DNA from: CALNXN01 sp942490645
Lineage (GTDB): Bacteria; Pseudomonadota; Alphaproteobacteria; Rhodobacterales; Rhodobacteraceae
Direction: 5' to 3'
DNA: 64,000 nucleotides
Assembly: GCA_942490645.1 (NCBI GenBank)
Contig: CALNXN010000001.1
Location: forward strand, 39,003 to 103,002
In this document: piece after piece, positions 16,969 to 25,923 of the stretch
How the letters are laid out: each line of letters opens with the position of its first letter
Numbering within the stretch: the stretch's first letter is position 1
The notes under the pieces: model-generated
Seen by the model: the letters and a program-made list of their open reading frames with translations, nothing else
Database searches by the model: none
What the model was told of the DNA's origin: nothing
Translations under genes and position numbers: made by a program

Positions 16969-17892
16969 ATGGCAAACGATATGAAACTCACACGTCGCGC
17001 CGCGCTCATTGGCGCAGCCGCCGTACCGCTGATCGCAACGACCAAAACTGCCAAGGCCGCCGCTCCGATGATGGGCACAGGCACGGCACCGTTCAAGCGG
17101 GTCGCTTTGGGCGATTACGAAGTAACAACGCTGCTTGTTGGCAGCCGTACCGTGGAAAACCCGCAAGGTACGTTCGGCATGAACGTCGATGCAGACACGT
17201 TCAACGCAGCCTCTGCCGCGGCAAACCTGCCCACCGACAAGGTGCAGTTCTTCTTTACTCCCACGGTCATCAACACCGGTTCCGAACTGGTTCTGTTTGA
17301 CACCGGCCTGAATGGCGCGGGCACCGTCGCCACGCTCGAGGCCGCGGGATATACCGCCGATCAGGTCGATATCGTCGTGATCACGCACATGCACGGCGAT
17401 CACATCGGTGGCCTGATGACCGACGGTGCGCCCACATTCCCCAACGCGCGGTATGTGACAGGACGCACGGAATACGACGCATGGGCGCAAACCGACAACG
17501 AAGGGTTTGCCAATATGGTCAAACCGCTGGCCGAACAGATGACATTCCTTGAAGATGGCGGCTCTGCCGCGTCAGGTCTGACGGCGATGGCGGCATTCGG
17601 GCACACGCCCGGCCATATGATGTATATGGTCGAAAGCGCAGGGCAGCAGCTTGTTCTGGGGGCAGATTTCGCCAACCATTACGTCTGGTCCCTCGCCCAT
17701 CCCGATTGGGAGGTACGCTTTGACATGGACAAGGCAGCAGCAGCAGCCACGCGCCGCAAAATGCTGGACATGATGGCAGCCGACAAGCTGCCGTTCATCG
17801 GTTACCACATGCCGTGGCCCGCGATTGGCTATGTCGAAGCGAAAGACGGCGGTTATGCTTATGTACCGCACACCTATCAGCTGACCGTGTAA
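16969..17892 (+). CDS. Tat-exported MBL-fold metallo-hydrolase
   Basis: A 307-residue metallo-beta-lactamase-fold protein. The N-terminus carries a twin-arginine signal (KLTRRAALIGAAAVPLI, Arg 9-10, cleavage after TAKA), so it is folded in the cytoplasm and exported. The metal motif is THMHGDHIGG near residues 138-147, with later ligands in GHTPGH and GYHMPWP. Related proteins include quorum-quenching lactonases and other hydrolases; the substrate cannot be assigned. AAAGGA is ten bases from this ATG. A terminator lies 47 bp downstream. Confidence 0.85.
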   Translation: MANDMKLTRRAALIGAAAVPLIATTKTAKAAAPMMGTGTAPFKRVALGDYEVTTLLVGSRTVENPQGTFGMNVDADTFNAASAAANLPTDKVQFFFTPTVINTGSELVLFDTGLNGAGTVATLEAAGYTADQVDIVVITHMHGDHIGGLMTDGAPTFPNARYVTGRTEYDAWAQTDNEGFANMVKPLAEQMTFLEDGGSAASGLTAMAAFGHTPGHMMYMVESAGQQLVLGADFANHYVWSLAHPDWEVRFDMDKAAAAATRRKMLDMMAADKLPFIGYHMPWPAIGYVEAKDGGYAYVPHTYQLTV

Positions 17893-17925
17893 CTAAGGCA
17901 GTTCCCGGTTGACCGCACGCTATGG

Positions 17926-18480
17926 TCAGCCTTGGTTCGGGGCCCGCGCAACTTGTGTGGGCCCTTTTTCGTGGGGTTGCGCTGCGTGTCGTTTGTGCAT
18001 TCTTAAGAGGGTCTCAAGCACTTCGGCTCCCGGTGCCTTGATCATCTGCACAGGCACCGCCACCATGCCCGCCTGAAAATTCAGAGCGCTCAAGACCCGT
18101 GCGCGCAGGCTCTGATCCGCCCAAAACCGCCGCGGGTCATGCAGGTCGAGCCAGATGACCTTACCTCCGCCCCCAAGGGTTTTTGGCACCCATTTGATGT
18201 CACTCCAGCTGAGGGTCGGCGCGAAATATCCAGATATGCCGTGACGGTCCATCCGCAGCGCGACAGGCTTTTGTAGGGCCAATCCAAAGGCATAGACAGC
18301 GCAGCCGCCAAACCCAAACAGGCCAGCCAATACGATGAGATCCGCGGTTGCAAACTGGCTCACCAGAGGGAACCGCCAGATCACGATCATGGCAAAGGGC
18401 AACGCCATCAAGGCCGACAAGGCACCTAAGCCCCCCAACAGCCACGCGCGGATACCGTATCTAATGACCTCTTCGTCCAT
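17926..18480 (-). CDS. Hypothetical membrane protein with PH-like C-terminal part
   Basis: A 184-residue protein with two membrane helices (about residues 13-35 and 45-68), then a soluble part with LRMDRHGISGYFAPTLSWSD and VIWLDLHDPRRFW, the look of a small beta-rich PH-like domain seen in several bacterial membrane proteins. The C-terminus is basic and proline-rich. No clear ribosome-binding site precedes the ATG. It lies between the terminator of the MBL gene and nadE. The function is unknown. Confidence 0.7.
   Translation of the reverse strand: MDEEVIRYGIRAWLLGGLGALSALMALPFAMIVIWRFPLVSQFATADLIVLAGLFGFGGCAVYAFGLALQKPVALRMDRHGISGYFAPTLSWSDIKWVPKTLGGGGKVIWLDLHDPRRFWADQSLRARVLSALNFQAGMVAVPVQMIKAPGAEVLETLLRMHKRHAAQPHEKGPTQVARAPNQG
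17940..17969 (+). terminator. Rho-independent terminator after the MBL gene
   Basis: GGGCCC repeated on both sides of a partly paired 13-base centre gives a stem of about 11 pairs including G-U, followed by TTTTT. It overlaps the last codons of the convergent membrane-protein gene. Confidence 0.75.
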
Positions 18481-18543
18481 GACGCACCGGTACCGAACGA
18501 TCTGGACGACCTGCGGGCCAGCTTTGGGTCTTTTGAGGGCAGA

Positions 18544-20202
18544 TCAGTCGCCGTCGCGCCAGCGGTTCACAATCGGATAACGCCGGTCCAGCCAGAACGC
18601 ACCTTTGGTCAGCCGCGCGCCGGGCGCGGATTGGAAACGTTTGTATTCACTGATATAAATCAGCTTTTCGACCTTGGCGGCGACCTCCCTCTCAAAGCCG
18701 GCGGCCACGCAATCCTCAATGGATCCGTCCTTGTCGACGAGGATTTCGAGGATCGCGTCCAGATCCGGGTAGTCCGGCAGGCTGTCGCTGTCTTTCTGAT
18801 CATCGCGCAGTTCCGCACTGGGCGGTTTGTCAATGATATTGACCGGGATCACCTCACCTGAGGGCCCTTTCATCCAATCACGGTGGTTGGCATTGCGCCA
18901 ACGGCAGGTCTCGAACACCCGCATCTTGTAAAGGTCCTTGATCGGATTGTACCCGCCTGCCATGTCGCCATAGATCGTGGCGTAGCCAACAGCCACCTCG
19001 GATTTGTTGCCCGTCGTCAGCAGCATCTCGCCAAATTTGTTGGACATCGCCATCAACAAAAGCCCACGCAACCGGCTTTGGATGTTTTCCTCCGTCAGCC
19101 CCGGTTCCATTCCTTCGAACAAGGGCGCCAGCGTTTCGGTGATCGCCGCGCGGCCCTTGGCGATCGGTACATAGTCATACCGACACCCCAGCGCCTTGGC
19201 GCAGGCCTCCGCATCATCAAGTGACGACTGGGACGTGTATTCCGACGGCAGCATCACGCAGCGCACGTTTTCCGCGCCCAGCGCGTCAACAGCAATTGTC
19301 GCGACAATCGCGGAATCCACCCCACCTGACAGGCCCAGCAGTACCTTTTTGAACCCGGTCTTGCGCATGTAATCGCGCAGCGCCGTGACCATCACATGGT
19401 AGTCCTGCTCCCATTCATCCGGGTGATGTGCCTTGTCCCCTTCGAGCACGCGCCAGCCTTCTGGCGTTTGCTCCAGATCGACGTGGGTGATCACCTCTTC
19501 CAGAACTGGCAACTGAACTGCCAGTTTTCCGCCAGGGTTCAGCGCAAAGGACGCGCCGTCAAACACCTGATCATCCTGCCCGCCGACCATGTTCAGATAA
19601 ATCAGCGGCAAACCCGTCTCGACGACGCGCGCCACCATATGGTTCAGACGCGTGTTGAACTTGCCCCGGTAATAGGGCGACCCATTTGGCACCAGCAGGA
19701 ACTCCGCGCCCGTCTCGGCCAGTGTTTCGGTCACATCCTCGTGCCATGCATCTTCACAGATCGGGCTGCCGACACGGGTGTTGCCGACGGAATAGGGTCC
19801 ACCCAACGGGCCTGCGTCGAAAATGCGCACCTCATCGAATACGGTTTCATTGGGCAAATGGTGCTTGAGCACCTGACTGGCGATCTTGCCGCCCTTGAGG
19901 ATCAGGTAGCCGTTATAGAGCTCAGTACCCTCGACCCACGGCGCGCCAATGGCCAGCGCGGGGCCATTAGCGCAGTGCTTGGCCAAGGCGTCAATATGGG
20001 TCGCGACGTCCAGTTGAAATGCGCGTTTCATCACCAGATCCTGCGCATTATAGCCTGTAATGAACATCTCCGGCAGCGCCACAAGGTCAGCTCCCGCATC
20101 GCGCCCGGCCTCCCACGCCTTGCGCGCAAGCGCTGCGTTGCCTGCCAAATCACCAACAGTCGGGTTCAACTGCCCCAGCGTTATGCGAAACCGCGCGCTC
20201 AT
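18544..20202 (-). CDS. nadE: Glutamine-dependent NAD+ synthase
   Basis: A 552-residue fusion of an N-terminal nitrilase-type glutaminase and a C-terminal NAD synthetase. The glutaminase triad is visible as E45 in ALPEMFITGY, Lys in LKHHLPNETVF, and Cys in GSPICEDAWH. The synthetase P-loop is LGLSGGVDSAIVATIA near residue 290. It amidates nicotinic acid adenine dinucleotide to NAD+ using glutamine nitrogen. AGGAAAT precedes the ATG. The length is typical for the two-domain enzyme. Confidence 0.95.
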   Translation of the reverse strand: MSARFRITLGQLNPTVGDLAGNAALARKAWEAGRDAGADLVALPEMFITGYNAQDLVMKRAFQLDVATHIDALAKHCANGPALAIGAPWVEGTELYNGYLILKGGKIASQVLKHHLPNETVFDEVRIFDAGPLGGPYSVGNTRVGSPICEDAWHEDVTETLAETGAEFLLVPNGSPYYRGKFNTRLNHMVARVVETGLPLIYLNMVGGQDDQVFDGASFALNPGGKLAVQLPVLEEVITHVDLEQTPEGWRVLEGDKAHHPDEWEQDYHVMVTALRDYMRKTGFKKVLLGLSGGVDSAIVATIAVDALGAENVRCVMLPSEYTSQSSLDDAEACAKALGCRYDYVPIAKGRAAITETLAPLFEGMEPGLTEENIQSRLRGLLLMAMSNKFGEMLLTTGNKSEVAVGYATIYGDMAGGYNPIKDLYKMRVFETCRWRNANHRDWMKGPSGEVIPVNIIDKPPSAELRDDQKDSDSLPDYPDLDAILEILVDKDGSIEDCVAAGFEREVAAKVEKLIYISEYKRFQSAPGARLTKGAFWLDRRYPIVNRWRDGD

Positions 20203-20396
20203 ATTTCCTGCCTTTCATCGCCTTCGCCGGATGATGTAGCAGAACGCAGCCCGGTTAAAACCCCAACGGCCATCCGATTGCAAAAGAACATTGCCCCCGT
20301 TCACCCCTTTGCATAGTTTGTGGCAAAGGGCCGCGCGGGGGTGCGGTCTGACCACAGTCACATAACGCCTGAGTGCCAGCAGTCCGAAGGTTTCCA

Positions 20397-21791
20397 ATGA
20401 CACGTCTAATCCACGCTCTTGTATTTGCCCTATTACCGCTTTCTGCCGCAGCGCAGAACGCCGATGTTCAGACCAAGCAATACGATGATGGCGGCGTCTA
20501 TGAAGGCACGTTCAAAGACGGCGTGCAGCACGGACAGGGCACCTACAAGCTACCCAACGGCTATGAATATGCCGGGGAATGGATCGACGGCGAGATCAAG
20601 GGCCAGGGCATTGCGCGCTTTCCAAACGGGTCGGTCTATGAGGGCAGCTTCGCCAAGGGCAAACCCGATGGCTTTGGCAAGATCACGTTTTCGGATGGCG
20701 GCACCTATGAAGGCGACTGGCAAGCCGGTGCAATCATGGGGCAAGGCATCGCGCTCTATGCGAACGGCGTGCGCTATGAGGGCGGGTTCCGCAACGCCAA
20801 ACACCACGGCAAAGGCACCATGCAAAGCCCCGGCGGCTACGAATATCAGGGCGATTGGATTGATGGCATCAAAGAGGGCACAGGGGTCATCACCTATCCC
20901 GATGGGGCTGTCTATGATGGCGACATCCGCGCCGGAAAACGCACGGGTCAAGGCACTTTGACCATGCCCGACGGGCTGGTTTATGTGGGCTTCTGGAAAG
21001 ACGGCCAGATCGACGGTACCGGCAAACTGACACAAGCCAACGGCGACATCTACGAAGGCCAACTTTCGGGCGGGCGACGCGAGGGCACAGGCAAGGTGAT
21101 CTATGCCAACGGCGACATCTATGAGGGCGAATTCTCTAACGACTTGCGCGATGGTCAGGGGACATTCACGGCAAGCGACGGATATACCTACGTCGGCTCT
21201 TGGGTTGCTGGTGAAATCGAAGGGCAAGGGCGCGTAACCTACCCTGATGGGTCCATATATGTAGGCGCGTTTCGCGGCGGACTGGCAGATGGTCAAGGGC
21301 TGATCACCTACCCGGATGGGTCAACCTATGAAGGCATCTGGACCAGCGGCGTCATCAATGGCGAAGGCCGCGCGGTCTATGCCAACGGAGTGATTTACGA
21401 GGGCGGCTTTCAGGACGCGCGCAATCACGGTCAAGGCATAATGACATACGCCGACGGCTACCGCTATGAAGGCGAATGGCGTGACGGGCAGCGGCACGGC
21501 ATGGGCAAAGTGACCTATCCCGACGGTACCATCTACGAAGGCGCGTTCGAACAAGACAAGCGCCACGGTCCGGGCAAAATCACCATGCCAAACGGCTTTA
21601 TCTATGACGGCGCATGGGTACGCGGCGAGATCGAAGGGCAAGGCATTGCCACCTATGCCAACGGCGACATCTATGAAGGCACCTTCAAAGCGGGCAAACG
21701 TCAGGGTGCGGGCACCATGCGCTATGCCACGGGTCAGGAAGCGTCCGGCCAATGGGAAAACGGCGTGCTGAATGACAATCAAGGCGGCTGA
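20397..21791 (+). CDS. Secreted MORN-repeat protein
   Basis: A 464-residue protein with a signal peptide (residues 1-20, ending SAAAQ) followed by nothing but MORN repeats. Residues 29-442 are eighteen exact 23-residue units of the form Y-x-[DN]-G-x-x-Y-E-G-x-[FW] plus H/D-G-x-G-x-[ILVM]-T, and residues 443-464 are a degenerate nineteenth. GAAGG lies six bases before the ATG at 20397. MORN repeats form an elongated beta-hairpin rod that binds membranes or proteins; a periplasmic or surface scaffold role is inferred. It stands alone between nadE and a CTERM-sorted protein. Confidence 0.88.
   Translation: MTRLIHALVFALLPLSAAAQNADVQTKQYDDGGVYEGTFKDGVQHGQGTYKLPNGYEYAGEWIDGEIKGQGIARFPNGSVYEGSFAKGKPDGFGKITFSDGGTYEGDWQAGAIMGQGIALYANGVRYEGGFRNAKHHGKGTMQSPGGYEYQGDWIDGIKEGTGVITYPDGAVYDGDIRAGKRTGQGTLTMPDGLVYVGFWKDGQIDGTGKLTQANGDIYEGQLSGGRREGTGKVIYANGDIYEGEFSNDLRDGQGTFTASDGYTYVGSWVAGEIEGQGRVTYPDGSIYVGAFRGGLADGQGLITYPDGSTYEGIWTSGVINGEGRAVYANGVIYEGGFQDARNHGQGIMTYADGYRYEGEWRDGQRHGMGKVTYPDGTIYEGAFEQDKRHGPGKITMPNGFIYDGAWVRGEIEGQGIATYANGDIYEGTFKAGKRQGAGTMRYATGQEASGQWENGVLNDNQGG
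20481..21788 (+). repeat. 69-bp coding tandem repeats (MORN array)
   Basis: The DNA under the MORN protein is a run of nineteen 69-bp units with no insertion or deletion until the last, which is one codon short. The units are diverged at the DNA level, with recurring words such as TATGAAGGC and GGGCAAGGC, so it is an old array and not a recent expansion. Confidence 0.85.
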
Positions 21792-21892
21792 TCAACGCGT
21801 TCCACAGACCCGACCGGCAAACATGCAGACACCGCGCATGCCATAAGGCACACACGGTGTCATCTTACAGGTTCCAGCTGTAATTGAACGGG

Positions 21893-22513
21893 TCAGGCCT
21901 TGGCCATGGATCCCTTGCGCATCCGCATCAAACCCAGCCCTGCAAGACCAGCGAGCAGGACAAACCCACTTGCAGGCAGCGGCACGGGCGCGAAGCTTGC
22001 GGTGCTGCGGATCTTGCTGGTGGCAAAAAGCGGTGCGTTGGGTGTGCGTACCGAAAACGGCGTATCCGCCCTCACCCGGCCGCGCAAAGTCTCAAGAGTG
22101 AACGTGCCATAACCGAAATCGAACTCTGCCACCTCGCGCAACCGCATTGCGCCGACATATCCGAGTTGATTGCCGGTTCCAAATTCGTCGACCTTGCTGC
22201 GAAACAGCGTGGAAAACCGCAAAGACTGCGTGATCGTGGTGAACCCGTCGGTCACGGACACGTCGATGGTGTCACGCTGGCGCACTGGATTGACGTTCTG
22301 GCTTGACGCATTTGCTGTCAGTCGGGTCGTGGAGCGTCCTCTGGTCTCGGTGTTATCATCAATCTCATATGTGATATCCAACGGGCCCCAAGATACGCCC
22401 TGGAAGGTGACAGTGGTGTCTGTCGTCAAGCGGAACGTGGCCGCATCAGCAGTGCCGACAAGACCAAAAAGCATCGCCGCAGCAGCAAGCCCTTTCAGTG
22501 TCGCATGTTTCAT
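21893..22513 (-). CDS. VPLPASG-CTERM sorted secreted protein
   Basis: A 206-residue protein. A signal peptide (cleavage after GTADA, residue 24) is followed by a Thr/Ser-rich beta domain and a C-terminal sorting tag. The tag is VPLPASG at 177-183, a hydrophobic helix, and a basic end (RMRKG). This tripartite tail is the PEP-CTERM variant common in Roseobacters, processed by an exosortase-type protease. AGGAG precedes the ATG by eight bases. The 199 bp upstream (22514-22712) hold nothing obvious. The function of the mature domain is unknown. Confidence 0.82.
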   Translation of the reverse strand: MKHATLKGLAAAAMLFGLVGTADAATFRLTTDTTVTFQGVSWGPLDITYEIDDNTETRGRSTTRLTANASSQNVNPVRQRDTIDVSVTDGFTTITQSLRFSTLFRSKVDEFGTGNQLGYVGAMRLREVAEFDFGYGTFTLETLRGRVRADTPFSVRTPNAPLFATSKIRSTASFAPVPLPASGFVLLAGLAGLGLMRMRKGSMAKA

Positions 22514-22712
22514 TTCGAAACTCCTAAGTTTGGCAGCTAAAACTTGAATAAAGTTCTAATTTCTCAACCTTCGTTAGAGCCTCGGAATGGGGCACGATTG
22601 GGACATTGATGGTTTATGATCATGACTGTCGGCAGCCAAAGCCGAGCAATTCTCAGAAAACCTGCGCATTGGTCTGATTTCAGGGACAATGAACTGCCGC
22701 AGCGCGTTGTGC

Positions 22713-24239
22713 TCAGACAACGCCGCCCGAGTGGAGTTTGTCTAACAGCGCCTGCGCATCGCTCAGAACCAAGCTGCGCTTGTCTGCGTCCATGCGGTCC
22801 CACGTGCGGTACATGTTGGCCATGCGCGGGTTGTTGGCAAATCGTGGCCTGTGTCGGTCCAGAAAATGCCAATACAGCAGGTTGAACGGGCAGGCCCCCT
22901 CGCCTGTTTTCTGTGTGACGCTGTACTGGCACCCCTTGCAGTGGTTGGACATGCGGTTGATGTAGGCACCACTGCTGACATAGGGTTTGGACGCTATGAT
23001 ACCGCCGTCCGCAAACTGGCTCATGCCGACGGTATTGGGTGCCTCCACCCATTCAAAGGCATCCGCATAGACAGCCAGATACCAGTCATGCACCTGCGCC
23101 GGGTCCACCCCGGCCAAAAGCGCAAAGTTGCCCGTGATCATCAACCGCTGAATGTGGTGCGCATAGGCGTCCGATCTGGTTTGAGCGACCGCCTGCGCCA
23201 TGCAGGCCATACCTGTCGGGCCGCCCCAATACACATCCGGCAAGTCGGCGGTCTGGTCCAACGCATTGCGCGATGTGTAATCCGGCCCTTCCAGAAAGTA
23301 GATGCCGCGGACGTATTCGCGCCAGCCAATGATCTGCCGGATGAACCCTTCGGCAGCATTGATCGGCGCGTGACCAGATCGCCATGCCTGCTCCACCGCC
23401 TGACAGACTTCGAGCGGTTCCAGCAGCCCAATGTTGAGGTAGGGCGAGATCACCGCATGATAGAGAAACTTCTGATCCTGCAGCATTGCGTCCTGAAAAT
23501 CGCCGAACTTGGGCAATGCCTCCTCTATAAACTGTTCAAGCGTTTCCAACGCCTGCGCCCGTGTCGTGGCAAACCAGAACGGGCGCAGATCACCGAAATG
23601 CGCCCCGAACCGCGTCTCAACCAGATCCAGAACGGCTTCCACATCCGCGTCCGGCTCAAAGCGTGGCGGGCCAGCGTAGTTCATGTCATCGGGGGCGGGC
23701 TTGCGGTTGTCGTGATCAAAGTTCCACTTGTCACCCGCAGGCGCGTCGCCCTCCATCATCAGCCCGGTCTTGCGCCGCATATCGCGATAGAAATACTCCA
23801 TCCGCAGTTGTTTGCGCCCCTCTGCCCACGTCTCGAACTCTGCGTGGGTGGCGATGAAGCGATCGTCCTGCACCAGCTCAACGTCCAATGGCGCTGCCTG
23901 CAACGCTTCGATTAGCCGCCACTCTCCGGGTTCCGTCGCCAACACGCGTGTTGTGCTGGTTTGCTCCGCGCGGCGCAGCAGCTCTCCGACGATAGAGCCC
24001 GCGTTTTCCGTGTCATCCAGCTGCGTATAGAGCACCTTCCAGCCGTCACGCTCCAAGCCCCGCGCAAATTTGCGCATCGCCGCCAGAACCAGTGCGATCT
24101 TTTTTGGGTGATGCCGCACATAGCTGGCCTCATCCGCAACCTCAGCCATCACCACCGTGTCAGTGGCCTTGTCCGCCGCCGCCAGCGCGCTCAAACCCAT
24201 GCTCAACTGATCGCCCAGCACCAGAACCAAACGGCTCAC
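22713..24239 (-). CDS. FeS-type cryptochrome/photolyase (CryB/PhrB group)
   Basis: A 508-residue cryptochrome/photolyase-family protein starting VSRLVLVLGDQLS. The C-terminal third holds the four cysteines expected for the 4Fe-4S cluster of this group: one in GMACMAQ, two in NHCKGC, and one in GEGACPFN. The group includes Agrobacterium PhrB, a (6-4) photolyase, and Rhodobacter CryB. The start is a GTG in a GTGA overlap with the SDR stop, with GAGG seven bases upstream; an ATG-started longer frame would lie inside the SDR gene and is rejected. Coupling to the SDR gene is clear. Confidence 0.9.
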   Translation of the reverse strand: MSRLVLVLGDQLSMGLSALAAADKATDTVVMAEVADEASYVRHHPKKIALVLAAMRKFARGLERDGWKVLYTQLDDTENAGSIVGELLRRAEQTSTTRVLATEPGEWRLIEALQAAPLDVELVQDDRFIATHAEFETWAEGRKQLRMEYFYRDMRRKTGLMMEGDAPAGDKWNFDHDNRKPAPDDMNYAGPPRFEPDADVEAVLDLVETRFGAHFGDLRPFWFATTRAQALETLEQFIEEALPKFGDFQDAMLQDQKFLYHAVISPYLNIGLLEPLEVCQAVEQAWRSGHAPINAAEGFIRQIIGWREYVRGIYFLEGPDYTSRNALDQTADLPDVYWGGPTGMACMAQAVAQTRSDAYAHHIQRLMITGNFALLAGVDPAQVHDWYLAVYADAFEWVEAPNTVGMSQFADGGIIASKPYVSSGAYINRMSNHCKGCQYSVTQKTGEGACPFNLLYWHFLDRHRPRFANNPRMANMYRTWDRMDADKRSLVLSDAQALLDKLHSGGVV

Positions 24240-24898
24240 CACGGCACCTCTTTGCCCGCCCAATCGAAAAACCCGCCGGTCTGGTCCGGCGTCAGCCCAT
24301 CCATCACGCCCAGCAGATGACCTGCTGCCTCGTCCGGGGACACCGACGGATGCCGCCCGAGGTATTTCGCGGTAAAGGGCGTGGCCACCGTACCGGGATG
24401 CAGGGCCACGCAAATGCTGTGCTTGTGGGTACGGCTCAGCTCAATGGAGGCGGTATGCACCACCTGATTGACAGCCGCCTTGGCCGCACGATAGCTGATC
24501 CACCCGCCGATCCGATTGTCCCCGATGGACCCGACGCGCGCAGAAAGCACCGCCATCACACCGCGACCGTCACGCGGCAACAGCGTCTGCGCATGGCGCA
24601 ATACCAGCGCAGGACCGATCGTATTGAGCGCAAACTGATCCGCCATCGCCTGTGCAGTCACGGTTTTGATCGATTTCTCCGGCTCCGCGCCATTGATCTC
24701 AAGCGCACCGGTCGCGACGATGACCCGATCAAATGGTCCAATTCCATCCAGATGCTCCGCAACGCTTTGCGCGTCAGTAATGTCGAACCCCTCCACGGAC
24801 CGCGAAAGACCCGTGACGTCTTCGCCCCGCGCCCGCAGCGTGGCGGTCAATGCCGATCCGATCCCGCCGGATGCGCCCAATATAAGTGTCTTGCCCAT
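24236..24898 (-). CDS. SDR-family oxidoreductase (C-factor-like)
   Basis: A 220-residue short-chain dehydrogenase/reductase. The cofactor site is GASGGIGSA (residues 8-16), followed by an ATGALE loop. The catalytic Tyr and Lys are in SYRAAKAAV, and Ser in VLSARVGS. The short N-terminus and overall form resemble the CsgA/C-factor-type subgroup. The substrate is unknown. It has GAGG before the ATG, overlaps the photolyase gene by 4 bp, and follows the LuxR-type regulator by 39 bp, so the three may be one transcript. Confidence 0.85.
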   Translation of the reverse strand: MGKTLILGASGGIGSALTATLRARGEDVTGLSRSVEGFDITDAQSVAEHLDGIGPFDRVIVATGALEINGAEPEKSIKTVTAQAMADQFALNTIGPALVLRHAQTLLPRDGRGVMAVLSARVGSIGDNRIGGWISYRAAKAAVNQVVHTASIELSRTHKHSICVALHPGTVATPFTAKYLGRHPSVSPDEAAGHLLGVMDGLTPDQTGGFFDWAGKEVPW

Positions 24899-24937
24899 GA
24901 TGCCTCAGCTAGACGGGTGCAGGCTCAGGTCAAACCC

Positions 24938-25702
24938 TCAAGCCGTCAAAAGGTTCAGCGACGTCGCTTTTTTCACCGCATGTACCGTCGTTGTGGCGTC
25001 CAACGTCTCGCGCGCGGACTTCATGTGCTTTTCCACCGTTGCCGCACTCAAACCCATGATGGTCGCGATGTCCTGCGTCGTCTTGCCCTTCGAATACCAA
25101 TTCAGCACCTCGCGCTGCCGCGAGGTGAGCGGGCGCAACAATATCGGCTGCGGCAAGCTGGAGACACGCAGATGCATGATCTGGCACAGCGTTCTGATAT
25201 CCTTGCCCTCGCGCGCCCATATCTCATCGGCATCAGCCTGCGTCAGCCCCTCTTTGACGGCAAATCCAATCACGCCATTCATGCCAGGCACCACGTCGTT
25301 CATGCCACCCACATACCCGGCCGACACCCCGAACTGCGCGTTCAACTGCGCGATACGGATCACTTCGGGTGTGATTTCAAACGCCATTTGGCGGGCGGCT
25401 TCGGGCCACGAAATGAAGCCTGTGTTATGCTCGGCCCAGGCACAACTGGGCGAATGCAGATAGAGCCCGTCGTCGATGTAGATATCGGCATAGGCATAGG
25501 GTCCGAGATGCAAAATCAGCGCCTCATCAAGATTGCCCAGAAAGCGACTGTTGGGAAACCGCGTTCCGCAATAGAGGATACGGTCAAACTGATAGCTGAC
25601 CATCGCAGCGCAATAGATGTCCCAGACATCTTCGATTGTTCGTGCCGCCACCATGTCGGAGGTTACATCCCCAACGGGTCGCCTGCGTGATGCTGGTGCC
25701 AT
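24938..25702 (-). CDS. LuxR-family regulator with autoinducer-binding-type domain
   Basis: A 254-residue protein. The N-terminal part (about 20-165) resembles autoinducer-binding domains (YQFDRILYCG, HLGPYAYADIYIDDG). The C-terminal LuxR HTH (about 192-250) contains LTSRQREVLNWYSKGKTTQDIA and AATVEKHMKSAR. No luxI-type synthase is in the window, so it is a solo by context. The start at MAPASR is chosen because AAGGA lies about nine bases upstream; the frame is open further upstream. It is divergent from the leuA leader. Confidence 0.82.
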   Translation of the reverse strand: MAPASRRRPVGDVTSDMVAARTIEDVWDIYCAAMVSYQFDRILYCGTRFPNSRFLGNLDEALILHLGPYAYADIYIDDGLYLHSPSCAWAEHNTGFISWPEAARQMAFEITPEVIRIAQLNAQFGVSAGYVGGMNDVVPGMNGVIGFAVKEGLTQADADEIWAREGKDIRTLCQIMHLRVSSLPQPILLRPLTSRQREVLNWYSKGKTTQDIATIMGLSAATVEKHMKSARETLDATTTVHAVKKATSLNLLTA

Positions 25703-25802
25703 AGGCCCCGTTCCTTTTCGACCCGCCGATGATGTGGCGAATTTTCGGGCAACGCAAGCTGCTGCTGCATCTGCACCGTTGAAACGAAGCAAAAGAAACC
25801 CC

Positions 25803-25830
25803 TTTTCATTTCAAAGCTGCTGCGTATAAA
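25803..25830 (+). promoter_or_regulatory. Candidate promoter of the leuA leader
   Basis: TTTTCA (25803-25808) and TATAAA (25825-25830) are separated by 16 bases. The expected transcription start, about seven bases after the -10, falls only two or three bases before the leader-peptide ATG at 25840, so the leader would be nearly leaderless. This fits the lack of any Shine-Dalgarno sequence there. Confidence 0.5.
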
Positions 25831-25839
25831 CTTCCGGCG

Positions 25840-25923
25840 ATGACACATGCCACGCATATCCCGCTTCGAGCCGCAGCCAGCGTTTCTTGCCTGCGTGGCC
25901 TCCTGCTGCTAGCCCGCCTCTGA
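25840..25923 (+). CDS. Leucine-rich leader peptide upstream of leuA (leuL-like)
   Basis: A 27-codon reading frame with an ATG start and a TGA stop, 80 bases upstream of leuA. Its C-terminal part reads LRGLLLLARL, with four consecutive Leu codons (CTC CTG CTG CTA) and six Leu in the last ten residues. The stop codon lies inside an inverted repeat. This is the arrangement of ribosome-mediated attenuation: stalling at Leu codons when charged tRNA-Leu is scarce changes downstream folding. The role is inferred from composition, position and hairpins. No Shine-Dalgarno is seen, but the promoter would make the mRNA almost leaderless. Confidence 0.72.
   Translation: MTHATHIPLRAAASVSCLRGLLLLARL

Noticed and set aside
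16792..17490. N-terminal extension of the gltX frame
   Set aside because: The extension runs through the MBL gene; the standard GltX N-terminus with AGGAG is at 16791.
20481..21788. Tandem repeat considered as CRISPR or minisatellite
   Set aside because: The period is 69 bp, in frame, without spacers, and encodes MORN units.
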